This document shows positions 17,165 through 27,792 of a stretch of 64,000 nt of DNA, in pieces. Both the position numbers and the translations under genes were made by a program. The DNA is from Aminobacter anthyllidis (lineage in GTDB: Bacteria > Pseudomonadota > Alphaproteobacteria > Rhizobiales > Rhizobiaceae): contig NZ_JAFLWW010000002.1 in NCBI RefSeq assembly GCF_018555685.1, forward strand, positions 372,001 to 436,000, given 5' to 3'. Position 1 is the stretch's first letter. Every line of letters begins with the position of its first letter. Below the pieces are notes generated by a model. The model was not told the DNA's origin. It ran no database searches and worked only from the letters and a program-made list of their open reading frames with translations.

Positions 17165-19405
17165 TTAGTGCGCGACGTCCTCGGTCTTGTCGAGATACTG
17201 CGTCAGTGCCGTCACCAGGTGGTAGAAGATGCTGGCCGGCACTTCCTTGGCCAGCGAGCGGCCGCGCTCGTCGATCTGGTCGATCCACAGGCCCTGCGGC
17301 GCCGGGTCGATGTGCCAGCGGAACAGGCGGCCGACACGCGCTTCGATCTCCGGCTTGAGGTCAGGACCACCGGTGCCGTCGAGCGCCACGGCCGCCTTGA
17401 TTGCTTCTGTCTGCGGCCAGCTGCGTGAAATATTGTCGAGCGGCAGGCCCTGCCTCGACACCGCCCCGTAGGCGAGCCCCGTCGCACGGTTGAGGCCGTT
17501 CGCCACCGCCGAGGCATAGAGCTTGCGCCCGAAGGCAACCAGATCCTTCTGGCCGCTCTTGTCGGCGAAGTCGACCAGCAAGGAAGCCCACTCGAAGTGA
17601 TGGCCGGGCTCGGTCCACTGGCCTTTTTCGCCGGCGGCGGGATGCCAGTCGCGATCGAAGAATTCGCCCAGCGTCCAGCTGTCGACCTCGAAGAAGTGGC
17701 TGCGGAACAGATCGATGATGCGGGCGGCCCGGCGCAGATAGGCGCGGTCGCCTGTCACAGCATGCCAGGCGAGGAACGCCTCGAGCAGGTGCATATGCGG
17801 GTTCGAGCGGCGCACGCCTTCGCCATCCGGGCTTTCCATGAAGCCGGTCATGCGCTCGTCCTCGAGGTGCTTGTCGAGGAAGGCAAAAGTTTCGGTGGCC
17901 AGCCCCAGCGCCTCGGCGTTGCCCGAACGATGGGCATGGGCCAGTGCCAGCAGCACGCAAGCGTGGTCGTAGGCGTCCTCGATCGGATCCAGGACACTGC
18001 CGTCCGGGTTGAGCGTACGCACCCAGCCGCCGCGGTCGGTACGCCCCTTGTCGGCCATGAAACGAATACCGTGGTCGATCAGTTGGTCGGCATTGCCGTC
18101 CCAGCCACGTTGCTTGGCCACCGCGAAAGCATAGACTTGGCGCGCCATGGTGCGCATGCGTTTCGGCTTGGCCAGCGGCCTTGCATCGAAGCCCAGTGCC
18201 TCGTAGAAGCCGCCAAACTGCTCGTCGACGCCGACAGTTGACCACAGCGGCAGCGTCTCTTCCATCAGCCAATGCTGCACGCGTCGGCGCCAGGCGCCGT
18301 TGGCGATCACGCGACCATGCGCCGGCGTGAATTTGGTCTCGAGGCGACCGCTTTTTTCGAGCTGCTCGACGATCCTCTTGACGTTCTGGCTGTGGCTGAC
18401 CGGCGCAACAAAAGTCGCGTCGGAGGTCGAGACGATGGCTACATCCTTGAGACCGATGGCCGAAAGCAGCCGCCCCTCGCCGCGCAGATAGGAGTTCTCG
18501 CAGTCGATGGCGACAACGTCGCCGACAATGACATTGCCGTTCTTGTCGGAGGGGCTGACGTCGAGCAGCGACTGCCAGGAACCAAGGTCGTTCCAGCGGA
18601 AGCTCGCCGGTACCATGGCAATGCCGCTGGTGCGTTCCATGATGGCGTAATCGATCGAGTTGGACGGAATATCCTGATATGCCTCCAGTGGCATGTAGAC
18701 GCCCGAGAGATCGCTGGTCGCGGCCTTGAATGCCGTTTCCGCTTTCTGCCAGATCTCAGGCTGATGCTTGAGGAAGGCATCGCGCATTGCGCTCGCCTTG
18801 AACAGAAAGATGCCGGCGTTCCAGAAGAAATTGCCTGCCGCGAGGTACGCTTCGGCGGTCGCCAGGTCCGGCTTTTCGACAAAACGGGTGACGTCGGCCA
18901 CGTCGCCGCTTTCGCCACCAACTTCGATGTAGCCGTAGCCGGTCTCAGGCGTCGCCGGCTTGATGCCGAACACGACAAGGCGTCCGGCATTGGCCGCAGG
19001 CACGCCGCGCTCGACAGTATCCCAGAACTGTCGTTGCGTTGAAATCTCGTGGTCCGAAGGCACCACCAGCACGACACCGTCGCCATAGGTCTTGATCGTC
19101 TGCAACGCGGCGATTGCCACGGCTGCGGCCGTATTGCGGCCCGTCGGCTCGAAAATCGCGCCGCCGCCGGCAAGATCGATCGCCGCCAGATCGGCGCGAA
19201 CGCGCGCCGCATGGCGCTCAGAGGCGATCAGATAGATCGGGGTCTCGCCGTCGTCGCGCGCGGCAAGCCGCTTCAGCGTCTTGACCAGCATCGAGCCGTC
19301 GCCCGACAGGTCATGGAACTGCTTGGGGTTGTCTTCGCGCGACAGCGGCCACAGCCGCGACCCCACGCCGCCGCTCATGACAAAACTGACGATCCTGCCG
19401 GCCAT
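17165..19405 (-). CDS. mannose-1-phosphate guanylyltransferase fused to an AGE-family isomerase
   Basis: 746-residue two-domain protein. Residues 1 to about 340 are a GDP-mannose pyrophosphorylase: signature GGVGSRLWPLSRE at 12-24, then NPKQF, PSDHEI, FVEKPD and FRWNDLGSW. Residues from about 365 to the end are an N-acylglucosamine 2-epimerase-type (alpha/alpha)6 barrel, with HMHLLEAFLAW, PGHHFEWASL and RSWPQTEAIKA blocks, the family that includes mannose-6-phosphate isomerases. The fusion would join isomerisation of fructose-6-P/mannose-6-P with GDP-mannose formation. The cupin isomerase domain of classical ManC/AlgA is absent, replaced by the AGE barrel. ATG 19405 follows GAGGGAG; the longer reading to 19600 falls inside the upstream gene. 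Ten nt after the phosphomannomutase stop. Confidence 0.88.
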   Translation of the reverse strand: MAGRIVSFVMSGGVGSRLWPLSREDNPKQFHDLSGDGSMLVKTLKRLAARDDGETPIYLIASERHAARVRADLAAIDLAGGGAIFEPTGRNTAAAVAIAALQTIKTYGDGVVLVVPSDHEISTQRQFWDTVERGVPAANAGRLVVFGIKPATPETGYGYIEVGGESGDVADVTRFVEKPDLATAEAYLAAGNFFWNAGIFLFKASAMRDAFLKHQPEIWQKAETAFKAATSDLSGVYMPLEAYQDIPSNSIDYAIMERTSGIAMVPASFRWNDLGSWQSLLDVSPSDKNGNVIVGDVVAIDCENSYLRGEGRLLSAIGLKDVAIVSTSDATFVAPVSHSQNVKRIVEQLEKSGRLETKFTPAHGRVIANGAWRRRVQHWLMEETLPLWSTVGVDEQFGGFYEALGFDARPLAKPKRMRTMARQVYAFAVAKQRGWDGNADQLIDHGIRFMADKGRTDRGGWVRTLNPDGSVLDPIEDAYDHACVLLALAHAHRSGNAEALGLATETFAFLDKHLEDERMTGFMESPDGEGVRRSNPHMHLLEAFLAWHAVTGDRAYLRRAARIIDLFRSHFFEVDSWTLGEFFDRDWHPAAGEKGQWTEPGHHFEWASLLVDFADKSGQKDLVAFGRKLYASAVANGLNRATGLAYGAVSRQGLPLDNISRSWPQTEAIKAAVALDGTGGPDLKPEIEARVGRLFRWHIDPAPQGLWIDQIDERGRSLAKEVPASIFYHLVTALTQYLDKTEDVAH

Positions 19406-19415
19406 GCCCGCTCCC

Positions 19416-20936
19416 TCAAAAGGTCTGGTTGTAGGCGCCGACAGACGGATTGCGCCGCAAAACCGCATCGACGCCTTCGAACATCTCTCGGCGGCGCTCC
19501 GAAGATACCGGGCTTTCGACCACCACGACCAGTTCCGGCTTGTTGGACGATGCCCGTACCAACCCCCAGGTTCCATCCTCGGCAACGACGCGTACGCCAT
19601 TGACGGTCACCAGGTCGACGATCTTCTGGCCGGCGAAAGTCTCGCCGTTGCGCTTCATCGTCTCGAAATCGGCGACGACCTTGTCGACGACGCCATATTT
19701 CAGCTCGTCGTCGCAATGCGGCGACATGGTCGGCGTGCCATAGGTCAGCGGCAGATCGCGGTAGAGGTCGGCCATCGACTTGCTAGGGCTGCGGTCGAGC
19801 ATCTGGCACACGGCGATTGCCGTGACGATGCCATCGTCGTAACCGCGACCGATCGGCGGGTTGAAGAAAAAATGCCCTGACTTTTCGAATCCGGCGATGG
19901 CGCCGAGTTCGGCGACGCGGCGCTTGAGATAGGAGTGCCCGGTCTTCCAGTAATCCGTCTTGGCGCCATTGTCGGCCAACACCTTGTCGGTGTTGAACAG
20001 GCCGGTGGACTTCACGTCTACGACGAAGGTTGAGTTGGGATAGAGCGCCGAGATGTCGCGCGCGAGCATGACGCCGACCTTGTCGGCAAAGATCTCGTTA
20101 CCCTCATTGTCGACCACCCCGCAGCGGTCGCCGTCGCCGTCGAAGCCAAGGCCAACATCCGCGCCGGTTTCCAGCACCTTGTCGCGGATGGCATGCAGCA
20201 TCTTCATGTCCTCCGGGTTCGGATTGTAGCGTGGGAAGGTATGGTCGAGCTCGACATCGAGCGGGATGACCTCACAGCCGATGCGCTCAAGCGCTTCGGG
20301 AGCAAAGGCACCCGCTGTGCCGTTGCCACAGGCGGCGACCACCTTCAGCTTGCGGGTGATACGCTTGCCGGCAACAAGGTCATCGATATAGGTCTTGCGG
20401 AAATCCGGCACGAATTCGTAGGTGCCGCCGCCGATCAGCTCGAAGTCGCCATCGAGCACGATCTCCTTGAGCGCCGACATCTCGTCAGGCCCGAAGGTCA
20501 GCGGCCGCTGTGCGCCCATCTTCACGCCGGTCCAGCCATTTTCATTATGCGAGGCCGTCACCATGGCGACCGACGGTGTGTCGAGCGCGAACTGGGCAAA
20601 GTAGGCCATCGGCGACAGCGCAAGCCCGATATCCTTGACGCGCGCGCCAGCCGCCAGAAGACCCGACACCAGCGCCAGCTTGATCGACATCGAGTAGGAA
20701 CGGAAATCGTGGCCGACAACGATGTCGGGTCCAGCGCCTAGACGCCGGATCAACGTACCGATGCCCATGCCGAGCGCCTGGACACCGATCAGATTGAGTT
20801 CCGGCTCCTTGGTCGAGCTTGGATGACCAAACCACCAGCGCGCATCGTATTCGCGAAAACCGGTCGGCTTGACCAGTGCGCGCGTCTCGAATTCGAACGT
20901 ATTGGGAGATGCTTGGGCGACCGGCTTGAAATTCAC
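19416..20936 (-). CDS. phosphomannomutase/phosphoglucomutase
   Basis: Interconverts hexose 6- and 1-phosphates, here most likely mannose. 506 residues from a GTG at 20936, chosen because it has an AGGAG ribosome site 8 nt upstream and starts just before the conserved EFETRALVKPTGFREYDAR region; the ATG at 21029 has no such support. The phosphoserine loop is TASHNENGW, the metal loop GFDGDGDRCG, and a sugar-binding KSGHFFF follows. Together with the fusion enzyme 10 nt downstream it gives mannose-6-P to mannose-1-P to GDP-mannose, precursor of fucosylated or mannosylated surface polysaccharides. A second mutase (Pgm, 33239-34867) serves glycogen. Confidence 0.9.
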   Translation of the reverse strand: MNFKPVAQASPNTFEFETRALVKPTGFREYDARWWFGHPSSTKEPELNLIGVQALGMGIGTLIRRLGAGPDIVVGHDFRSYSMSIKLALVSGLLAAGARVKDIGLALSPMAYFAQFALDTPSVAMVTASHNENGWTGVKMGAQRPLTFGPDEMSALKEIVLDGDFELIGGGTYEFVPDFRKTYIDDLVAGKRITRKLKVVAACGNGTAGAFAPEALERIGCEVIPLDVELDHTFPRYNPNPEDMKMLHAIRDKVLETGADVGLGFDGDGDRCGVVDNEGNEIFADKVGVMLARDISALYPNSTFVVDVKSTGLFNTDKVLADNGAKTDYWKTGHSYLKRRVAELGAIAGFEKSGHFFFNPPIGRGYDDGIVTAIAVCQMLDRSPSKSMADLYRDLPLTYGTPTMSPHCDDELKYGVVDKVVADFETMKRNGETFAGQKIVDLVTVNGVRVVAEDGTWGLVRASSNKPELVVVVESPVSSERRREMFEGVDAVLRRNPSVGAYNQTF

Positions 20937-21138
20937 GACTGCACTCCTGCGCCATGGCTGCGCATAGATTCTATTTCGGCATCGAATACCGCAAGATCGG
21001 GGCACTGTCCCCTCCCGCCACGGCAGCATAAAGGCTTAAAAGCGCAATAAGATTACTCACTTGCGAAAAATTGCGCCAGTCGAACCTTTGGCGCTTGCAG
21101 GAACCAGAAGCGGCGGCTATAAGCCCGCCCACTGGTCA

Positions 21139-21215
21139 CGGAGTGTAGCGCAGCCTGGTAGCGCACATCGTTCGGGACGATGGGGTCGCAGGTTCGAATC
21201 CTGCCACTCCGACCA
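21139..21215 (+). tRNA. tRNA-Pro (anticodon CGG)
   Basis: Full cloverleaf can be folded: acceptor arms CGGAGTG and CACTCCG, D arm around AGCGCAGCCTGGTAGCGC, anticodon stem CATCG/CGATG with loop TTCGGGA giving anticodon CGG, and T arm GCAGG/CCTGC around TTCGAAT. The discriminator A and CCA are encoded. It reads proline codon CCG, common in this GC-rich genome. Confidence 0.96.
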
Positions 21216-21615
21216 GAAAAATCCCGAAATCTCAATTCTTTAGGCTTAGCGATAGGTGCCGACCTTTGCGCGAGCTGCGCGGCAGCCAGTCAGACGTCGG
21301 CGTTCATCTCAAGCAACGTCTTGCCATGAGCGTTACAAGCACGCCTGGCGACAATCGAGAGTTGCGTTGTTCTTGTCTCCCTAAACATACAACTTTTCAC
21401 TACAGTCGAATTCTAACAATAAACGACAAATCTCATACATATCGCTGAACATTTTAAGCTGATTTTAGCACGCGAATTGAGCCTTTCTTGGTCATTCGCC
21501 ACATCGAAGCAGCATATTAGCAAATCGATAATCTTCTGAGGTCACTCTGACGTTGATCTTGTTCATCTCTGACCAGAGGGACAAAAGATCTTGGCAGACG
21601 CCAAACAGGTGGCAT
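21216..21615. other. 400-bp low-GC non-coding gap between tRNA-Pro and the tadE-like gene
   Basis: No convincing gene on either strand. The stretch from about 21360 to 21600 is visibly richer in A and T than anything else in the window (for example the run of AACATTTTAAGCTGATTTTAG) and must hold the promoter of the tadE-like gene. Low GC next to a tRNA 3' end is typical of old integration sites, but I found no repeat of the tRNA end further on. Confidence 0.5.
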
Positions 21616-22233
21616 ATGATTGAGCATAAATACTTTGCATGCAAACAATATTTCCACGGACTTTCGGCCCTTGCGGCGAGCAAGAACCCAGGAGTTTGGC
21701 GCGCATCGCGCCACCGCCACAAACTGGCTGCAGACGGGTCCGAGTCATTTACAGAACGGATCGGCTTCCTAGGCAGATGGGTTAGAAGCCTACTGCTCCG
21801 TGTGCGCCCACCTGATACCGGCCGCTTCCTTCACTCAAAATCCGGCACGTCGGCAATAGAATTTGCAATTGTCGCACCGGTCTTCATCCTTCTCGTCTTT
21901 GGGATGATTGCTTACGGCATTTACTTTGGCGCCCTGCATTCCGTCCAGCAGATGGCAGCCGACGCAGCCCGAACCGCCATCGGCGGGCTCAACGAGACTG
22001 AGCGCAAGACGCTCGCTCAGAGATACATCGATCTCAACGCTGACGGCTACGTTCTCATCGACAAGTCAAAACTGACAGTCGACGTCAAAGACAATGTCAA
22101 TGACAGCGAACAGTTCGTTGTTTCGTTGAGCTACGACGCTCGCCAGCTTCCAATCTGGAATCTGCTTCCGATGCTGCCGATGCCGGAACAGACGATTAAA
22201 CGCAGTTCGACAATTCGGGTGGGGGGCATCTGA
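21616..22233 (+). CDS. TadE-like pilus-assembly / minor pilin protein
   Basis: 205 residues as annotated. The recognisable part begins near residue 75: a charged FLHSKSGTSAIEF motif followed by a hydrophobic helix (IVAPVFILLVFGMIAYGIY), the hallmark of TadE-family pseudopilins processed by prepilin peptidases. The rest is a small beta-rich domain ending in a short tail. The start is uncertain: ATG 21616 has a fair SD (AGGTGG) but gives an unusually long basic N-terminus of about 75 residues. The stop is followed directly by the ATG of the TadG-like gene. No flp, cpaB-F or tadB/C genes occur nearby, so the pair is separated from the machinery it would need. Confidence 0.75.
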   Translation: MIEHKYFACKQYFHGLSALAASKNPGVWRASRHRHKLAADGSESFTERIGFLGRWVRSLLLRVRPPDTGRFLHSKSGTSAIEFAIVAPVFILLVFGMIAYGIYFGALHSVQQMAADAARTAIGGLNETERKTLAQRYIDLNADGYVLIDKSKLTVDVKDNVNDSEQFVVSLSYDARQLPIWNLLPMLPMPEQTIKRSSTIRVGGI

Positions 22234-23994
22234 ATGTTAACAACAATTCTCCGCAGACTGGCTGAGTTCCGCGGCTCGCGAAAAGGCAACATGGCAACCA
22301 TGTTTGCCCTGTCATTGCCGATCGGCCTGGCCGCGGCGGCCCTGGCGGTCGACGAAGGTTCGCTTTATGTCGAGCGCCGCGAGGCGCAATCGGTCACGGA
22401 CCTCGCCGCGATCTATGCCGCCGCCAACATCGCCAAGGCCGATGCCGCCGTATTGAAGGTGTTCACCAACAATCGACAGAAGAATGTTGTCCTGGTGGGC
22501 GATGCCAACGCCCAATCGATGACTGCCGGCTACCAGCGGGTACTTGTCGAAAAGGGGCGCTATGCGGCCGACCCAACAGTCGCAGCCTCCACGCGCTTTG
22601 TCGTCGGCGCGACGCCGCCCAACGCCGTGCGTGTCACCTATTCGAAGGACGGCACGACCTATTTTGCCAACGCGCTGATGGGCGATCGGAAGATCGTCAC
22701 GACCGCAGTCGCCACGGCACCTGCCGAAGCTGCATTCTCCGTCGGCTCCAGGCTTGCCAGCCTCAATGGTGGCCTGCTCAACAGTGTGCTCGGCGGTTTG
22801 TTGGGCACGACCCTTTCGCTCAACGTGATGGACTACAATGCGCTGCTCGGCGTCGACGTCAACGCGCTACAGTTCATCGACGCCCTGAAGACCGAACTGA
22901 ACCTGACGGCTGGCACTTACAGCGAGGTTCTGCAGGCTGAGGCAACTGTCGGGCAGATATTGTCGGCCCTCGCCACGGTGACGAAAGACAGGGATGCCGA
23001 CATCGCCCTCGCCAAGCTTTTGGGAGCCCATATTCCAGGCTCACTCAAGGTGCCACTGGCGAACTACATTGATCTCGGAGCAATCGGCAAACTCTCGACT
23101 GGCCGTGGGGCCGCGGGACTGGACGCCAATGTCGGCATCATGGAGCTGTTGGGAGCCGCGGCCGCGATCGCCAACGGCAAGAACCAGGTCGCTGTCGACC
23201 TTGGCGCCGGTGTGCCTGGGCTCGTTAGCGTCAAGCTGAACGTCGCCATCGGCGAACCGCCACAGGGGTATAGCTGGTTTGCGGTAGGTGAGCCGGGCAA
23301 GATCGTGCGCACAGCGCAGACCAGGCTACAACTCGTCGTCACTGTCGGCGGCTCCGGCGGGCTGGTCGACAGCGTGCTGGGTGGATCGGTCCGCGTGCCG
23401 CTCTATGTCGAACTGGCATATGCCGAAGCCCAGCTCAAAAGCGTCTCCTGCCCCACAGGCAAGCCGGCAAGCGCGATCGTGACGGTTGCTGCCCAGCCTG
23501 GGGTCGCGGAAATCTGGCTTGGCGATATCAACCCGGCTGAACTCAAGGTCTTCACCAAGCGACCGGTGGTACAGCCCGCACAGCTCGTGAAGCTCAACCC
23601 GGTCGGCCTTAACGTCCTCACTGTTGACGTGAAGGGTGCCGCCAATGTCCGGATCGGCAACATGACGCCGACGACCCTCACTTTCAACAAGAGCGACATT
23701 GACACCCGCAAAATCAAGTCGGTGTCGACCCGCAACCTGACGCAGTCCCTGACCGCCTCATTGCTGAGTGGACTGACGCTCGACATCGAGCTCAAGGTGT
23801 TGGGCCTCGGCCTGGGGCTGTTCGTGCCAACCGACGCAGCGGTCAAATCCGCCATCGTTGGGCTGCTGTCTGGGGTCACGGCGCCCATCGACGACCTGCT
23901 GTACAACGTTCTTTCGCTTGTGGGCGTGAAGGTCGGCGAAGCCGATGTCCGGGTCCACGGCGTAAACTGCGGCCGTTCGGTTCTCGTCCTCTGA
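22234..23994 (+). CDS. TadG-like protein with N-terminal Tad domain
   Basis: 586 residues. The N-terminus has the Tad-domain pattern: a short basic segment, SRKGNMATMFALSLPIGLAA forming the membrane helix, then VDEGSLYVERREAQSVTDLA, which is the region shared with TadG/TadE. The remainder (about 150-586) is a large beta-rich extracytoplasmic domain with repeated glycine- and leucine-rich GLLNSVLGGLLG-like segments and two C-terminal cysteines. It directly abuts the tadE-like gene (0 nt between stop and ATG) and is closed by a terminator 5 nt after its stop. Such proteins are linked to Flp pili or cell-surface structure; the function of this one is unknown. Confidence 0.75.
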   Translation: MLTTILRRLAEFRGSRKGNMATMFALSLPIGLAAAALAVDEGSLYVERREAQSVTDLAAIYAAANIAKADAAVLKVFTNNRQKNVVLVGDANAQSMTAGYQRVLVEKGRYAADPTVAASTRFVVGATPPNAVRVTYSKDGTTYFANALMGDRKIVTTAVATAPAEAAFSVGSRLASLNGGLLNSVLGGLLGTTLSLNVMDYNALLGVDVNALQFIDALKTELNLTAGTYSEVLQAEATVGQILSALATVTKDRDADIALAKLLGAHIPGSLKVPLANYIDLGAIGKLSTGRGAAGLDANVGIMELLGAAAAIANGKNQVAVDLGAGVPGLVSVKLNVAIGEPPQGYSWFAVGEPGKIVRTAQTRLQLVVTVGGSGGLVDSVLGGSVRVPLYVELAYAEAQLKSVSCPTGKPASAIVTVAAQPGVAEIWLGDINPAELKVFTKRPVVQPAQLVKLNPVGLNVLTVDVKGAANVRIGNMTPTTLTFNKSDIDTRKIKSVSTRNLTQSLTASLLSGLTLDIELKVLGLGLGLFVPTDAAVKSAIVGLLSGVTAPIDDLLYNVLSLVGVKVGEADVRVHGVNCGRSVLVL

Positions 23995-23998
23995 AAGC

Positions 23999-24034
23999 GA
24001 ACTCGCCCGGAGAAGTCGATCTCCGGGCGAGTTC
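23999..24034 (+). terminator. terminator after the TadG-like gene
   Basis: Perfect 15-bp arms (23999-24013 and 24020-24034) around AGTCGA, followed by ATTATTTC, a weak T-tract. It would also protect the convergent ABC ATPase gene ending at 24070. Confidence 0.75.
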
Positions 24035-24069
24035 ATTATTTCAGCAAGCTGTAGCCGAGGTAGACACCG

Positions 24070-25686
<1,617 letters not shown>

Positions 25687-25687
25687 C

Positions 25688-26806
25688 TCACCTGTCCTTC
25701 GGATCGAGAGCGTCACGCAGGCCGTCGCCGATGAAATTCAGCGCGAACAGCGTCGAGACCAGGAAGAAGGCCGGGAACAACAGCAGCCAGTTGGCCGTGC
25801 CGATGTTCTTGGCTCCGACGGAAATGAGCACACCCCAGCTCGTCATCGGCTCCTGCACGCCGAGCCCCAGGAAAGAAAGGAAGCTCTCCAGGATGATGAC
25901 CTGCGGCACCAGCAAGGTCATATAGATGACCACCGGCCCCAGCAGGTTAGGGATGACGTGGCGCTGCACGATGCCACGCGACCTGACGCCGAGTGCTTCC
26001 GCCGCCTGCACATACTCCTGCCGACGGATCGACAATGCCTGGCCACGCACGATGCGCGCCATGTCGAGCCACAGCACCGCTCCCACAGCTAAGAACATCA
26101 GCACGAAGTTTCGCCCGAAGAACACGACCAGCATGATGACGAAGAAGATGAAGGGAAGTGAATAGAGCACGTCGACGATGCGCATCATCACCTCGTCGGT
26201 CTTGCCCCCCATGAAGCCAGCAGTGGCGCCGTAGACGACACCAATGACCACGGCGACAATGCCGGCCAGAAGGCCGATCGCCAGCGAGATGCGGCCAGCC
26301 ATCAGCGTTCGGGACAGCAGGTCGCGGCCGGTATTGTCCGTACCAAAGAGGAAGTACTTCTGCTTGATCGTGGCACTCATGACAGCCGTCAGCCCGTCGG
26401 CGGATGTGCTCTCAAGCTTGCCGTTGTCAAACGTATCGGAACGGTCGAGATAGCGGATGTTGCGTTCGTCCAGCGGTTTGGCCGACGTCACGGTGATGAA
26501 CACCCGTTCGCCTTCCTGGCGCCATTCCTTGACGTCGACACGCATCCGTTTGACAGCGTCGGTCATGGCGGTTTCGATCATCTCCGGCTTTGGATAGGCC
26601 GAGAGACTTGGCGGTGTCCTGACGTAGTCGGCATAGATCGTCGTGTATTGATGCGGCACGAAGAACGGCCCGATGATACAGACGGTCGCCATCGCAATCA
26701 GGTAAAACAGGCTGAACATGGCAGCCTTGTTGGCCTTGAGGCGTGCCCAGGCATCGCCCCAAAGCGATCGCCCGACGACAGGCGCGGTAATGGCTGTGTC
26801 AGTCAT
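25688..26806 (-). CDS. oppC: peptide ABC transporter permease OppC type
   Basis: Inner-membrane permease with a cytoplasmic N-tail, one membrane helix (about 28-50), a periplasmic domain of about 110 residues, then the core five-helix BPD domain starting at FLFGTDNTGRDLLSR. The EAA loop AAEALGVRSRGIVQRHVIPN contacts the ATPase. 372 residues; the large periplasmic insert is characteristic of OppC and YejE proteins. The start overlaps the oppB end by eight bases, and the stop is one base ahead of the ATPase start, so the three genes are tightly coupled. Confidence 0.92.
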   Translation of the reverse strand: MTDTAITAPVVGRSLWGDAWARLKANKAAMFSLFYLIAMATVCIIGPFFVPHQYTTIYADYVRTPPSLSAYPKPEMIETAMTDAVKRMRVDVKEWRQEGERVFITVTSAKPLDERNIRYLDRSDTFDNGKLESTSADGLTAVMSATIKQKYFLFGTDNTGRDLLSRTLMAGRISLAIGLLAGIVAVVIGVVYGATAGFMGGKTDEVMMRIVDVLYSLPFIFFVIMLVVFFGRNFVLMFLAVGAVLWLDMARIVRGQALSIRRQEYVQAAEALGVRSRGIVQRHVIPNLLGPVVIYMTLLVPQVIILESFLSFLGLGVQEPMTSWGVLISVGAKNIGTANWLLLFPAFFLVSTLFALNFIGDGLRDALDPKDR

Positions 26807-27722
26807 AGCGCACCCTCGGATCGAAGAAGGCATAGAGAATATCGACGATCAGGTTGAAGGCGATCGTAAACATCGCGATCACCACCACAGTGCCCATCAC
26901 CAGCGTGTAGTCACGGTTCAAAGCCGCATCGACGAAGTACCGACCGATGCCGGGAATGGCGAAAATGGTCTCGACGATGATCGAACCGGTGAGCAGAGCG
27001 GCGGCAGCAGGACCCGAGTACGACACGATGGGCAGGACAGCGCCTCTCAGCGCATGCTTGACCACCACCGACCAGTCGGACAGGCCCAGGGCCCGCGCCG
27101 TGCGGATATGGTTGGAGCGCAGCGACTCGATCATCGACCCGCGCATCAGCCGCGCCACGATGGCGATCTGCGGCAATGAAAGCGTCAGGATCGGACCGAT
27201 CTTGTTGATCCATGCGCCGTCTCCCCAGCCACCTATCGGCAGCAGCTTCCAGGTCAGGCCAAAAAGCAGCTGGATGACAGGGGCGATGACGAAGGTCGGG
27301 ATCGTGCTGCCCGCGGTGGCAAGCGCGATCACCGAATAATCGCCAAGCTTGTTCTGGTTGAGGGCCGCAACGATGCCAAGTACCGTTCCGACGGCAAGCG
27401 CCAGAACAAGCGCCGACAGGCCAAGCTGAACAGAGATCGGCAGGCCGTTGGCGAACAGCTCGGTGACGGTGAAGTCGGGCAGGTTGTAGCTGGGCCCGAA
27501 GTTACCGTGCAGCAGGTTATTGAGATAGTTGACGTATTGAAGCCAGATCGGATCGTTAAGACCGAATTGCGCTTCGAGGTTGGCCTTGATCTCGGGACTG
27601 AGACCACGCTCCTGATTGAATGGGCCGCCTGGGGCGACGCGGATCAGGAAAAAGGCCAGCGTGACGATGACGAACATCGTCGGTATGGCGGTCAGAAGCC
27701 GCCGGAATACATAAAGAAACAT
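26799..27722 (-). CDS. oppB: peptide ABC transporter permease OppB type
   Basis: 307-residue inner-membrane permease with six predicted helices, starting MFLYVFRRLLTAIP, the typical OppB/DppB opening. The periplasmic loop after helix 1 contains the conserved PGGPFNQE stretch, and the EAA loop TARALGLSDWSVVVKHALRG is near residue 210. The ATG at 27722 was preferred over a GTG nine bases earlier, which has no spacing for an SD. A 12-bp-arm hairpin lies in the gap to the upstream binding protein gene. Confidence 0.92.
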   Translation of the reverse strand: MFLYVFRRLLTAIPTMFVIVTLAFFLIRVAPGGPFNQERGLSPEIKANLEAQFGLNDPIWLQYVNYLNNLLHGNFGPSYNLPDFTVTELFANGLPISVQLGLSALVLALAVGTVLGIVAALNQNKLGDYSVIALATAGSTIPTFVIAPVIQLLFGLTWKLLPIGGWGDGAWINKIGPILTLSLPQIAIVARLMRGSMIESLRSNHIRTARALGLSDWSVVVKHALRGAVLPIVSYSGPAAAALLTGSIIVETIFAIPGIGRYFVDAALNRDYTLVMGTVVVIAMFTIAFNLIVDILYAFFDPRVRYD

Positions 27723-27752
27723 AGCTACCACGCCTTCGCAGGTTAGCCGGGA

Positions 27753-27781
27753 CCGTCGCCCCCGTTTTCAGGGGGCGACGG
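27753..27781 (-). promoter_or_regulatory. intercistronic hairpin between oppA and oppB
   Basis: CCGTCGCCCCC (27753-27763) and GGGGGCGACGG (27771-27781) form an 11-bp stem with a 7-nt loop, 11 nt past the oppA stop. No T-run follows, so it is more likely an RNA-stabilising or processing element that keeps binding-protein mRNA more abundant than permease mRNA. Confidence 0.65.
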
Positions 27782-27792
27782 AAGAGCCGGGA

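Noticed and set aside
21139-21215. tRNA-Pro as an integration site
   Set aside because: No repeat of the tRNA 3' end and no integrase gene could be found in the window.
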